IMG/VR virus record: IMGVR_UViG_3300022933_000005
Coordinates: 1-64,000 of that record
DNA: 64,000 bases
Source: a virus
Strand: one strand, 5' to 3'
A program made the position numbers and the translations under genes. Positions 55,568-63,450 of the stretch are shown here, piece by piece; position 1 is the first letter of the stretch, and the number at the start of each line of letters is the position of its first letter. Below the pieces are notes generated by a model, which saw only the letters and a list, made by a program, of their open reading frames with translations, was not told the origin of the DNA and searched no databases.

Positions 55568-56056
55568 ATGAATTTGGAGAATATTAGAACCCTCCGCCTG
55601 CTTCTCTCACAGCTCGATGAACGAGTTGGCGAGATAGACAGAGAAACCCAAGATGTGGCCAACTTGGTCTTAGAGTTGAATCTGGCCAAGGTCGAACTTG
55701 GGATTATTTACGACCAAGTCTCAGGGTTGCTGGGCGACCTCATGATCAATGATCCACTTATCGAGTTGCGTGACGGCGCTCAGGTGGAACGCAAGATGGG
55801 GTCCACCCGAAAGGGCTGGAACCACAAAGACCTTGCCAACGTGGTCATGGACCGAATCCAGCAGTCCTCAGTTGACATGGATACCGGTGAAGTGGTGGCC
55901 ACCCCAAAGGACATGGCCATCCAAATGCTTGACTACCTTGCTCCTTCTTACTGGAGGGTGGGCAAATTGAGCGAGATTGGCCTTAACGCTGATCTCTACT
56001 GCGAGCCGTCTGAACCAAAGACGAGCGTCATTGTCAGGAGGGGTGAAGCCCGATGA
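55568..56056 (+). CDS. hypothetical protein (162 aa)
   Basis: N-terminal coiled-coil-like helix (LRLLLSQLDERVGEIDRETQ) followed by an alpha/beta part (KDLANVVMDRIQQSS, DMAIQMLDYLAPSYWRVGKL). It resembles conserved unknown proteins that accompany Rad52-type recombinases in actinophages. The ATG overlaps, four bases from its end, the Rad52-like gene, so it may be a partner in recombination. Confidence 0.65.
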   Translation: MNLENIRTLRLLLSQLDERVGEIDRETQDVANLVLELNLAKVELGIIYDQVSGLLGDLMINDPLIELRDGAQVERKMGSTRKGWNHKDLANVVMDRIQQSSVDMDTGEVVATPKDMAIQMLDYLAPSYWRVGKLSEIGLNADLYCEPSEPKTSVIVRRGEAR

Positions 56057-56712
56057 GCGACATACTAGCCCAGCTTTCAGAACCGTTCCCACGAGAAGTC
56101 GAACGCAGTATGAAAAAGGGAGGGACTTCCCTCACCTATATTCCTATCAGCGAAGTCATCACTCGTCTCAATACCGTACTCGGGATTGAGAACTGGTCCT
56201 ATGAGGTCAGAGACTGCCATCGTGATGCCTTGGACCCTGAGTGGGTTATCGCCCATGTCCGCCTCACTGTTGTGATCGACAGCAACGTTGTTTACAAAGA
56301 CGGCTTTGGTGGCCAAAAGATCAAGCGAATGAAAAACGGCGACCCTGTCGATCTCGGTGACGAGATGAAAGGTGCCGTTTCGGACAGCCTCAAGAAAGCC
56401 GCACAGGCTCTTGGCGTTGGTTTGTATCTTGCAAGGTCAGATGAATCACTTCAACTGGAGCAGGAGATTGCCGAAGAAGAGGCAATCGACCCAGCCGTTA
56501 AAGCGGCATGGGAATCCTTTACCTCTGTAGTGTCAAGCCTAAATGCCGACCAGAAGGCCAAGCTCAACGAGTTTTGGATGGAGTTCTCCGGCAATAGGCC
56601 CAAGCCGCAGCAAGATACAGCGACAGTAGCTGACCTGACGGCCCTCTCAGAAGAAGCAATTCGTCTGTCATTTAATGCGGAGTACGTTGATGATGACGAC
56701 TCAAACGAGTGA
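56053..56712 (+). CDS. Rad52-family single-strand annealing protein (219 aa)
   Basis: The family core is visible: LTYIPISEVITRLNTVLG with WSYEV, the central VVIDSNVVYKDGFGG, and GDEMKGAVSDSLKKAAQALG with GVGLYLAR. These residues form the ssDNA-binding ring of Rad52/RedB-like annealers. The C-terminal third is acidic (VDDDDSNE) and may bind SSB or the exonuclease. With the RecB-like nuclease (57039) it makes a recombination pair. ATGA overlap with the preceding gene. Confidence 0.8.
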   Translation: MSDILAQLSEPFPREVERSMKKGGTSLTYIPISEVITRLNTVLGIENWSYEVRDCHRDALDPEWVIAHVRLTVVIDSNVVYKDGFGGQKIKRMKNGDPVDLGDEMKGAVSDSLKKAAQALGVGLYLARSDESLQLEQEIAEEEAIDPAVKAAWESFTSVVSSLNADQKAKLNEFWMEFSGNRPKPQQDTATVADLTALSEEAIRLSFNAEYVDDDDSNE

Positions 56713-57046
56713 TGGCGCAACCAAACGCAATGCCGCAATGCGGTTGGTTGAATCAAACGCAAAGCCACACCTAAAGAGAGCAGCCAAGTGGGCGATTTAC
56801 CACATCGCCACAACATTCCCTTCTGACGTTCATTGGACAACCGATGCCGTCTTGGATCGTTTAGATCATCAGGGAGTAACTCTTCAAGATAACCGGCTGC
56901 TTGGGCCTCTTATGAAGGCCGCTGAAAAGGCCGGGCTTATCGAACCCGTAGTCTGTTCTACATGCAGGCGACCAGAGACTGCGCTATCCAATAGGCCATC
57001 GCGTCACAAGGCCCCACAGCACCTATGGAGGTCTGTTAGTGACTGA
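56690..57046 (+). CDS. winged-helix DNA-binding protein (118 aa)
   Basis: Start at ATG 56690 with CGGAG upstream, inside the end of the Rad52-like gene; another ATG follows at 56693. AAKWAIYHIATTFPSDVHWT then AVLDRLDHQGVTL and LGPLMKAAEKAGLI fit a winged helix. CSTCRRPETA and SNRPSRHKAPQHLWRS is a tail pattern seen in many actinophage HTH proteins. It likely binds DNA in recombination or replication. Its 3' end overlaps the RecB-like gene (57039). Confidence 0.65.
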   Translation: MMTTQTSDGATKRNAAMRLVESNAKPHLKRAAKWAIYHIATTFPSDVHWTTDAVLDRLDHQGVTLQDNRLLGPLMKAAEKAGLIEPVVCSTCRRPETALSNRPSRHKAPQHLWRSVSD

Positions 57047-57806
57047 GAAATTAGAAGCACCACCACATCTGTCCCCGTCTTCGATGGGCACATATAACCA
57101 ATGCCCGATGAAGTTTCGATTCAGCAAAATTGACAAGCTTCCCGATGAGCCCAGTGAGGCAACCCTGCTAGGAAACTTGGTTCACGATGTTTGTGAACAG
57201 TTTTACATGTATGACCCCAACGAGAGGACCAAGGAACTTATTGTTCCCCTCTTCGCGGAAGTGTGGGAGTCGGGTGACTGGATTAATCGGATTCACCCAT
57301 ATGTCAGGGGCGATAAACGCATCCGTCAATTCAAATGGCGTGCCGTGTGGTGTGTCGAGAACTTGTGGGCGGTCGAAGAACCCACGGCGATCGAACCAGA
57401 GGGCTTGGAGTATGAACTCAACGGAGAGCTCGGAGGGGTAACCCTCAAAGGATTTATCGATCGCTTTTCCTTGGCTGGCGACAAACTGGTTATCAGCGAT
57501 TACAAAACCGGCAAGACTCCCAATCCGAACTATGGTGACGACAAGTTTCTCCAACTCAAAATCTATGGCTCACTAGCCAAAGTGTTGGGGGTGGGTGAAA
57601 CTGAAAAATTAGAATTGCTGTATCTAAAAGATGGCGTAAGGCTGGAACATAATTTCACCCAAAGTGATTTTGATGAGACTGTCGAATACGTTGTAAATAC
57701 TAAAAAGGCCATAGATGTTTCATGTGAGACACATGAATTTGAGACCAGAAAAACGGCGTTGTGCAATTGGTGTGCGTATAAGCCTCAGTGTCCTGCTTGG
57801 AGTTGA
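57039..57806 (+). CDS. RecB/Cas4-like PD-(D/E)XK exonuclease with Fe-S cysteines (255 aa)
   Basis: Starts with LSPSSMGTYNQCPMKFRF, typical of the RecB/Cas4/AddB family, then LGNLVHDVCEQ (motif His), LKGFIDRFSL (Asp) and VISDYKTGK (DxK). Cysteines in CPMK and C-terminal CNWCAYKPQCP are placed as in 4Fe-4S cluster enzymes. It should degrade DNA ends to make ssDNA for the Rad52-like protein. There is no CRISPR in the window, so a Cas4 adaptation role is not implied. Confidence 0.85.
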   Translation: MTEKLEAPPHLSPSSMGTYNQCPMKFRFSKIDKLPDEPSEATLLGNLVHDVCEQFYMYDPNERTKELIVPLFAEVWESGDWINRIHPYVRGDKRIRQFKWRAVWCVENLWAVEEPTAIEPEGLEYELNGELGGVTLKGFIDRFSLAGDKLVISDYKTGKTPNPNYGDDKFLQLKIYGSLAKVLGVGETEKLELLYLKDGVRLEHNFTQSDFDETVEYVVNTKKAIDVSCETHEFETRKTALCNWCAYKPQCPAWS

Positions 57807-57808
57807 AA

Positions 57809-58318
57809 ATGCAAATAACAGATGATGCTTTTGCGCAATTAGTTGCGGAAGAAGTCAAAAACAAACTGTCGCCGGACCACCGAAAAACTCTGCTAGAGGC
57901 AAAAAATTGGGATCGCTGGAAGCGAGCCCTGAACGCATTGTCTGAAAACCTCTTGACTCAGATTGAGAGCATCGAAGCAGATGCCGAATCAGACGCGAAC
58001 CGTTATATGGCGTTAGGCAAAGACGGGCGCAAGTTGGCCAGAGAAGCAGAAAATGCATATACGTCTAAAAAAACAAAGGTTGAACGTTTTAAGTTCCATG
58101 TTGATAATCGTTTGAGTCAAGTAATGGGGATGATTCAGACCGGTAAACCCATCGACATGAATCCATTTGAGTCTGCCAATTTTTATCGTCGTGCAATCTT
58201 GAAGCATCGAGAACTTATGAATGTGCACGACCTTGAAGACACCGCTATTGATCGTGCCTTGTGGGCAGCGTTAGAGAATAAGTGGAACTTTGATCAGGTA
58301 ACTAGTGACGCCGTATGA
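57809..58318 (+). CDS. hypothetical protein (169 aa)
   Basis: Start at ATG 57809, three bases after the nuclease stop, with GGAG upstream. It is helical and charged, with RLSQVMGMIQTGKPIDMNPF and ANFYRRAILKHRELMN. No catalytic motif. It is packed between recombination genes (overlaps HNH start at 58315), and a DNA metabolism accessory is likely. I do not recognise the family. Confidence 0.6.
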   Translation: MQITDDAFAQLVAEEVKNKLSPDHRKTLLEAKNWDRWKRALNALSENLLTQIESIEADAESDANRYMALGKDGRKLAREAENAYTSKKTKVERFKFHVDNRLSQVMGMIQTGKPIDMNPFESANFYRRAILKHRELMNVHDLEDTAIDRALWAALENKWNFDQVTSDAV

Positions 58319-58695
58319 AACGCAAGAAGCCCATGAAGCGTGGTGGGCCGCTTAAACGAAGTGGCCCATTAAAGCGGACAGGCTCTCTTAACCCACGCAG
58401 CAAGAAGATGCAGCAGAAATACGTTGAGCGCAGGAAGGTGGTCTCTCGCCTCCTGCAAGAGCGGCCCTATTGTGAAGCGTGCCCGGTTTGGGCGCAGCAC
58501 GATGAGGTAACGCTTTACAAGCGGAATGCAAGCGTCGATATTCACGAATTGAAGCGTCGCTCACAGGGTGGCTCCATTCTTGAAGAAGAAAATCTTATGG
58601 CCGTGTGTCGTGATTGCCATGACCGCATCGGACGTGAACCGGCAACTGCAATCGAGCTTGGTTTGGCTGTTCCCGGGTGGCGGAAAAAGCCATGA
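58315..58695 (+). CDS. HNH endonuclease (126 aa)
   Basis: A basic N-terminal arm (KRKKPMKRGGPLKRSGPLKR) is followed by zinc Cys (CEAC) and the HNH core: VDIHELKRRSQGG, then ENLMAVCRDCHDRIG. It could be a packaging-associated HNH nuclease (often beside terL) or a homing or recombination enzyme; here it sits next to a RuvC-like gene. ATGA overlap with the resolvase. Confidence 0.82.
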   Translation: MKRKKPMKRGGPLKRSGPLKRTGSLNPRSKKMQQKYVERRKVVSRLLQERPYCEACPVWAQHDEVTLYKRNASVDIHELKRRSQGGSILEEENLMAVCRDCHDRIGREPATAIELGLAVPGWRKKP

Positions 58696-59219
58696 AGTTC
58701 ATGGGCCTCGACCTGTCCCTTACATCGACGGGTTACTCCTGTGACGGGGACATGGACGCAATTGCTGTCAAGAAGAAGGGCGTGGAACGGCTTGCGGCCA
58801 TCAGGGATGAAGTCATGCTTGCCTGCCGCGAACATCGCCCAGACGTGGTGTTGATTGAGGGTTACTCATTTGCTTCACGAGCCAGTCAAGCTCACTCCAT
58901 CGGAGAGTTGGGTGGCGTCATTCGTCTTGCTCTATATGAAGAGAATTACACCTTCGTGGACATCCCCCCGACCTGCCGTGCCAAGTTCGCGACTGGAAGA
59001 GGCAACGCATCGAAGGCTGAAGTCATCTCCGCAATCTCTGCCCGGACTGGATTAGTCTGGGAGGGCAAGGGTGCCGACGATATGTGTGATGCGTGGATCT
59101 TGGAGCAGATGGGACGTACCCGCTTTGGTTTGTCTGACGAAGAATGGCCAAAGAAGAACTTAGAGGCTTTGGAATCCATCGACTGGTCCCATGTTGTGAG
59201 GAAAGATAATGAACTTTAG
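58692..59219 (+). CDS. RuvC-like Holliday junction resolvase (175 aa)
   Basis: Start at ATG 58692 (overlapping the HNH stop) rather than the upstream GTG. RNase H-fold markers: GLDLSLTSTGY with the first Asp, VVLIEGYSF with Glu, SIGELGGVIRL, and ADDMCDAWILE with the final Asp pair. It resolves recombination or packaging junctions. It fits the pattern of phage RuvC-like proteins of about 170 aa. Confidence 0.85.
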   Translation: MKFMGLDLSLTSTGYSCDGDMDAIAVKKKGVERLAAIRDEVMLACREHRPDVVLIEGYSFASRASQAHSIGELGGVIRLALYEENYTFVDIPPTCRAKFATGRGNASKAEVISAISARTGLVWEGKGADDMCDAWILEQMGRTRFGLSDEEWPKKNLEALESIDWSHVVRKDNEL

Positions 59220-59547
59220 AGGCCCTATTAGTCAGGTAGAGATCGAACAACGACTGTTATATTTCCTTGACGAATTGGAAAGCGAAACAGAAGCTTTTGA
59301 AAGCCTCGCTGAAGACAATGCTAAAAAAGAGGCGAGGTATAAAGCGTCATGGGCTAAGGAGTATTTGTCGGCCAAGGGATCGATCAAAGAACGAGAATCT
59401 TGGGCCGACTACAAAATGGCTGACGAACAGTTTGAGTACAAAATATCGGAAGCCCTACTAAAATCGAAGCGAGAGAAATTGCTCTCCTTGAGAACGTCCA
59501 TCGACGCGATGCGAACGTTAAATGCAAACGTCAGAGTGCAGGTGTGA
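59209..59547 (+). CDS. conserved phage protein of unknown function (112 aa)
   Basis: Entirely helical and charged (LLYFLDELESETEAFESLAE, KKEARYKASWAKEYLSAKG, ALLKSKREKLLSLRTSIDAM). I recognise this sequence pattern from small proteins that flank recombination genes in actinophages; no activity is assigned. It overlaps the RuvC-like gene by 11 bases. Confidence 0.65.
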   Translation: MNFRGPISQVEIEQRLLYFLDELESETEAFESLAEDNAKKEARYKASWAKEYLSAKGSIKERESWADYKMADEQFEYKISEALLKSKREKLLSLRTSIDAMRTLNANVRVQV

Positions 59548-59549
59548 CC

Positions 59550-60332
59550 ATGAAGGGTAACTACAAAGTCCACGAGTCTCTCAACGAGTTGCTTGTCCCA
59601 TTGAGCGACCTCCAGCCCCTTCTCAATAACCCAAGAGTTGGAAATGTTGAAGCGATCGCTGCGTCATACGATGAATTTGGTCAAGTGAAGCCCATTGTGA
59701 TTCGTCTGAACGAAGACGATAAGGCCACGGTTATCGCTGGCAACCATCAGGTTGAAGCAGCCAAGAAGCTTGGCTGGACTCATATTGCCGCTGTGCCCTT
59801 TGATGGGGATGACAAACGAGCTGTTGCTTTTGCCCTTGCTGACAACCGGACAATGGAGTTGGGCCATACAGATAACACCAAGGCTGTCGACATGATTCTG
59901 AGTGTTGTTGATGAGTACAGCGATCTTATGGGCGACTTGGCGTGGGACGATTTCGAGATTGCTCTTTACGAAGAGCAGGCAGAAATCGCCGCAGACAGAG
60001 AAGATGGCACCACAACATTTACTCGTCCGTCTCTGATCGACAGGATGGATGATGCGCTAGATGCTTTAGTGCAGGATGGCGAGGATGGGGAACGAAAGAT
60101 TGTCGCCGACGACAGTGTCGACCATAACGATATTGCTATTCAGGGCAGCACAGTTACGCCTCAGGGTGAGTCAAATAAAGCAGTTGTCCAGTACACCTTG
60201 GTTTTCGATGATCCTGCCCAGCAGAAAGATTGGTACACCTTTGTGCGATGGCTTCGCGGGCAACCGGCCTATGAAGGCGATACAACTGCAGAGAAGTTGA
60301 TGTCATTTGTCGAGGCGCACTCAGAGTTATGA
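59550..60332 (+). CDS. ParB/sulfiredoxin-like protein, first copy (260 aa)
   Basis: Residues about 15-115 form the ParB N-terminal fold: VPLSDLQPLLNNPRVGNVEA, VKPIVIRLNE, TVIAGNHQVEAAKKLGWTHI and ALADNRTMELG. A C-terminal region (about 190-260) with YTLVFDDPAQQKDWYTFVRW looks like a second small domain. Related phage proteins may be nucleases or nucleotide-binding switches. Start ATG 59550; GTG 59544 is possible. It is coupled to the PAPS reductase-like gene, as in IbrB-IbrA pairs. Confidence 0.75.
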   Translation: MKGNYKVHESLNELLVPLSDLQPLLNNPRVGNVEAIAASYDEFGQVKPIVIRLNEDDKATVIAGNHQVEAAKKLGWTHIAAVPFDGDDKRAVAFALADNRTMELGHTDNTKAVDMILSVVDEYSDLMGDLAWDDFEIALYEEQAEIAADREDGTTTFTRPSLIDRMDDALDALVQDGEDGERKIVADDSVDHNDIAIQGSTVTPQGESNKAVVQYTLVFDDPAQQKDWYTFVRWLRGQPAYEGDTTAEKLMSFVEAHSEL

Positions 60333-61456
60333 CTCGTCAGCGGATGTTTCTAGACATCACATGTCTCGATGCTGCTCGTCAACGGATACGTCACGTTTAC
60401 GACACCTTCGATACCGTTTGTATTCAATTCTCTGGAGGCAAAGACAGTACGGCTGTTCTCTATCTGGCTAAAGAGGTGCACGAAGAACGTGACTTAGGTC
60501 CAGTCAAAGTCATATTCAGAGATGAAGAGATGGTTAGTCCTCTCGTTCTCGAATATGTCGAAATGGTCAGAAATTTCGATTGGGTCGACATGGAGTGGTA
60601 TTGCCTCCCATACGGGGGGGAGGTATGGGTTCTGGGCCGACGACAACCCGTGGTGTTGTGGGGGGAGTATCGAGAACAAACAGGGCGATGGGTACGCGAA
60701 ATGCCGGAAGATGTAATTAGCGCAAAATCGTTCGGGCTAGAAGGGGGTCAACCCCTACCTGAAGCTGTTGATTTTTACACGATGCAAGGGAAGCAAGGAA
60801 GCGTCGCCTTCATTACTGGCGTCCGGGCTGCCGAGTCGATGATCCGTTACCGATCCTTGGTGCAGAAGCTGCACGAGAATTACATCGTCACACCTTTCGG
60901 CATCAAGCGTGGAACACCTCTCAAATTTGCGAAGGTGATTTACGACTGGAATGTTAACGATGTACTCAAATTCATTACCGAAGAACATAATGCCCCCTAC
61001 TGTGAGTATTACGACAGGGCAGCATTAACTGGATCGAATACTCGTGTCGGGATACCACTCCACTCTGTCGCGATTCGACGCATTGGGGATGTGGTTGCCA
61101 CAGAACCAGAATTCTACGACAAGCTGTATGAATGCTTTCCCCAGATCGACGCTCAGCGTCGTTGGTGGAAGGACTTCGACATTGAGCAATTGATCAACAA
61201 CTATGCCGACGAGGGTTGGGACGGCGTAACTAGTGTCATCGAGGATTACATGATCGGTGATTCAAAAGCTCGAAGGGCTAAGGCGTATGCGGCTGAATTC
61301 AGAAAGAAACATGCTTTAGATCCGCACTCGTATCCGATTAATTGGTTAATCAGGAATCTCCTACTCAACGAACTCACCACAACTTCAGCCTCCCCCGTGG
61401 GGCCAAAAACGAGAGCCCACACAGTGAGGCAGAAAGCAGCAGAGGAAGCCTCATGA
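60329..61456 (+). CDS. PAPS reductase-like PP-loop protein, IbrA-like (375 aa)
   Basis: PP-loop SGGKDSTAVL (35-44) binds ATP; FRDEEMVSPLVLEYVEMV and the later WNVNDVLKFITEE fit the PAPS reductase/DndC/IbrA group. The CxxC of sulfate reductases is not clear, so sulfate reduction is unlikely. In E. coli the IbrA/IbrB pair couples this fold to a ParB-like protein. Here it lies between two ParB-like genes. Possible roles are DNA or nucleotide modification or transcription control; not decided by sequence. Confidence 0.75.
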   Translation: MTRQRMFLDITCLDAARQRIRHVYDTFDTVCIQFSGGKDSTAVLYLAKEVHEERDLGPVKVIFRDEEMVSPLVLEYVEMVRNFDWVDMEWYCLPYGGEVWVLGRRQPVVLWGEYREQTGRWVREMPEDVISAKSFGLEGGQPLPEAVDFYTMQGKQGSVAFITGVRAAESMIRYRSLVQKLHENYIVTPFGIKRGTPLKFAKVIYDWNVNDVLKFITEEHNAPYCEYYDRAALTGSNTRVGIPLHSVAIRRIGDVVATEPEFYDKLYECFPQIDAQRRWWKDFDIEQLINNYADEGWDGVTSVIEDYMIGDSKARRAKAYAAEFRKKHALDPHSYPINWLIRNLLLNELTTTSASPVGPKTRAHTVRQKAAEEAS

Positions 61457-62019
61457 GTGCAGAGCAATACACGATGTGGGTTCGGGATTACGAGGAGCTC
61501 AATATTCCAGAGTGGAATGCCACATATATCCTTAGACCGGATTTGTTGGTCCTGACAGCGGCCCTAATGGATTATGGGGTGCTTTCCCCACTTGTTGTTC
61601 AGAAGGACGGCATGAACGTAATTGACGGCTCTCAGCGGCTGCGAGCAATCAGGGGTAATAAACACCTGTCAGAACGGTTTGCTGATGGCGTACCTATTCA
61701 TGTGATTGATTGTGGCGAAACTGAGGCTATGGCTCTACACGTTCAATTGAATCGTGGTCGTGGGAACATGGTTGCCCATAAATTATCTCGAATCGTAAAA
61801 CAACTGAAAAGATCTAGAGCATTTTCGGTAGAAGATTTCGTGGCTCGTTTTTGTATGAAGGGCGATGAATTGGAATTGATGTTGGATGGCTCGATCATTA
61901 AGCACCGAAAAGTTCCGAATCATCGTTATTCGATGGCATGGGTTCCGGTGGAAGCTCCGCCCGGAACTGTTGACAAAAAAGAAGTCACAACAGAAAAACC
62001 TCCTAACGCCGATAGGTAA
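61453..62019 (+). CDS. ParB/sulfiredoxin-like protein, second copy (188 aa)
   Basis: Start at ATG 61453 overlapping the PAPS-like stop (ATGA). ParB-type fold: YILRPDLLVLTAALMDYGVL, SPLVVQKDGMNVIDGSQRLR, AIRGNKHLSERF and MALHVQLNRGRGN. A C-terminal extension with HRKVPNHRYSMAWVP is Pro-rich. It differs clearly from the first copy (no close repeats) and may form a complex with the PAPS-like protein. Confidence 0.75.
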   Translation: MSAEQYTMWVRDYEELNIPEWNATYILRPDLLVLTAALMDYGVLSPLVVQKDGMNVIDGSQRLRAIRGNKHLSERFADGVPIHVIDCGETEAMALHVQLNRGRGNMVAHKLSRIVKQLKRSRAFSVEDFVARFCMKGDELELMLDGSIIKHRKVPNHRYSMAWVPVEAPPGTVDKKEVTTEKPPNADR

Positions 62020-62091
62020 CAATTAACGGGTATATAGTGTAAGGGCCTAGTGCTACACTTAGAACTAGATCAAATCTAGGAAGGTGTTGTT

Positions 62092-62271
62092 ATGCCCTCA
62101 CCCGGTAGAGAACGCGAATTCGATTTTCGGCGAGCTGGACGAATTCGTCGTAGTATTCGCTCTCTTTTGCGTGGCCGTGAAGCCCGCCGTGGTCGTGGAC
62201 GTATAGCCAATGAGCGAGTGCGTGACATCATCCGTAGAGGCGGTAGGCGCCGTCGTCGCGCGATTAGATAG
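62092..62271 (+). CDS. small Arg-rich protein (59 aa)
   Basis: ATG with GGAAGGTG upstream. About 40% Arg (RREFDFRRAGRIRRSIRSLL, GRRRRRAIR), which suggests DNA or RNA binding, or a head protein neutralising DNA charge. It starts the connector module, 12 bases before the head-tail connector gene. The 72-base gap 62020-62091 has an AT-rich stretch (TATATAGTGTAAG, TACACT) that may be a promoter. Confidence 0.55.
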   Translation: MPSPGREREFDFRRAGRIRRSIRSLLRGREARRGRGRIANERVRDIIRRGGRRRRRAIR

Positions 62272-62282
62272 GAGCCTGCGAT

Positions 62283-62918
62283 ATGGCTCTGGTAACTCGT
62301 GCCAATCTTAAAACCTACATGGATATTGAGTTCAGCTTGCGTCAACAAGACGCTGCTGACATTGTTCTTGGCGGTCTTCAATCAGAACTGGAAACCTATT
62401 TAGGAAGAAAGATTGAAGCAGCCAACTTCACCGAGGATTACATTCTCGATTCGAATCATTTGGGTGTTCCTGAAACCTCATTTTTTTATGACAATAAACT
62501 AGATTCGAACACAAGCGGCATTCTTTCGTATACAGATCCTCCAGCGACGGTGTACTTACGAGAAAGTCCGGTTAACTCAATTGCGAGTGTCGTTCTTACT
62601 CCCGTAACTCCCGGAAGTGCCGCCGAAACTTTAGTTGCCGGAACCGAATACGTTGCACGTCGATACGGCGTAGACGTTTATCGCGGTAGCTCCAATGATA
62701 AATTAACGATTACTTACAATGCCGGTCTTGCTGGTGCAAACATCCCTACTTTTAAGTTAATGATTTTGAGGGCTGCTTCTAGAGAGATGCAGAACATGCA
62801 CGACGATGTTGTCGGCATTAAGGATCTCGAACCTCGAAATATCGCCCCTATGGAAACAGGGTTTACAGATAGGGAGTTGCTGGCGGTCAGACGACATCGC
62901 CGAATTCGGGTGGCTTAA
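62283..62918 (+). CDS. head-tail connector protein, gp6-like (211 aa)
   Basis: Starts ALVTRANLKTYMDIEF followed by DIVLGGLQSELETYLGRKI, the opening of gp6/gp15-type connector (Phage_connect_1-like) proteins, with a longer central beta insertion and a C-terminal helix (MILRAASREMQN) and basic tail. It forms a ring on the portal. GGAGCCTGCG upstream. It is next to the virion morphogenesis gene as expected. Confidence 0.78.
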   Translation: MALVTRANLKTYMDIEFSLRQQDAADIVLGGLQSELETYLGRKIEAANFTEDYILDSNHLGVPETSFFYDNKLDSNTSGILSYTDPPATVYLRESPVNSIASVVLTPVTPGSAAETLVAGTEYVARRYGVDVYRGSSNDKLTITYNAGLAGANIPTFKLMILRAASREMQNMHDDVVGIKDLEPRNIAPMETGFTDRELLAVRRHRRIRVA

Positions 62919-62919
62919 T

Positions 62920-63450
62920 ATGGCATTTCGAATCGGCATTCCTCAGCCGCTTCAAAGGGCGCGGCGGGCAAAAGGTGTTCAGATTGAGTTTGACACCGAA
63001 TTCAATACTCAACCTCTCAAACGAGAAATCAATGGTGTGCAGCGGCGTGCCAGAGATTTTGGCCCAGTTTTCGAACGCATCCGTGATGATTTAGAACAGC
63101 ACTGGGCGAAAAACTTCACGTCAAATGGACTACCCGTAGGGGGTTGGGCACCACTGGATGCTCAGTATGGCTCATGGAAAGCAGCTCGTTTTCCCGGAGC
63201 TCCGACGCTCGTACAGACGGGCCATTTATTTAATAGCCTGTCTAGCTTGAGGGGAAATCCAAACGAAATTCATCCCCACCGAGCAGTTTTTGGAACAGAT
63301 ATCGAATGGGCCAAATTTCATCAAATGGGAACAAGCAAGATGCCGAAGCGACAAATTATTTTTGAACCCCATGAGGCTCATATTCGCTGGGGCCAATGGG
63401 CCGTTGATTACATGTCAGAAGGCCGTGCAGCATTGGAAAGTAGTCTCTAA
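62920..63450 (+). CDS. head-tail joining / virion morphogenesis protein (176 aa)
   Basis: Start at ATG 62920, two bases after the connector stop; the open frame extends upstream but without support. HLFNSLSSLRG, RAVFGTDIEWAKFHQMGTSK and MPKRQIIFEP match the gpG/HK97 gp10 neck or tail-completion pattern. It helps join tail to head. Its stop overlaps the next start. Confidence 0.75.
   Translation: MAFRIGIPQPLQRARRAKGVQIEFDTEFNTQPLKREINGVQRRARDFGPVFERIRDDLEQHWAKNFTSNGLPVGGWAPLDAQYGSWKAARFPGAPTLVQTGHLFNSLSSLRGNPNEIHPHRAVFGTDIEWAKFHQMGTSKMPKRQIIFEPHEAHIRWGQWAVDYMSEGRAALESSL

Noticed and set aside
57039-57806. Cas4 as evidence of a CRISPR system
   Set aside because: No repeat-spacer array or other cas gene is present; the neighbours are Rad52, RuvC and HNH, so it is a recombination nuclease.
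60329-61456. Assimilatory sulfate reduction enzyme
   Set aside because: The PP-loop is present, but the context is ParB-like genes and recombination, and the sulfate-reductase Cys motif is not clear.
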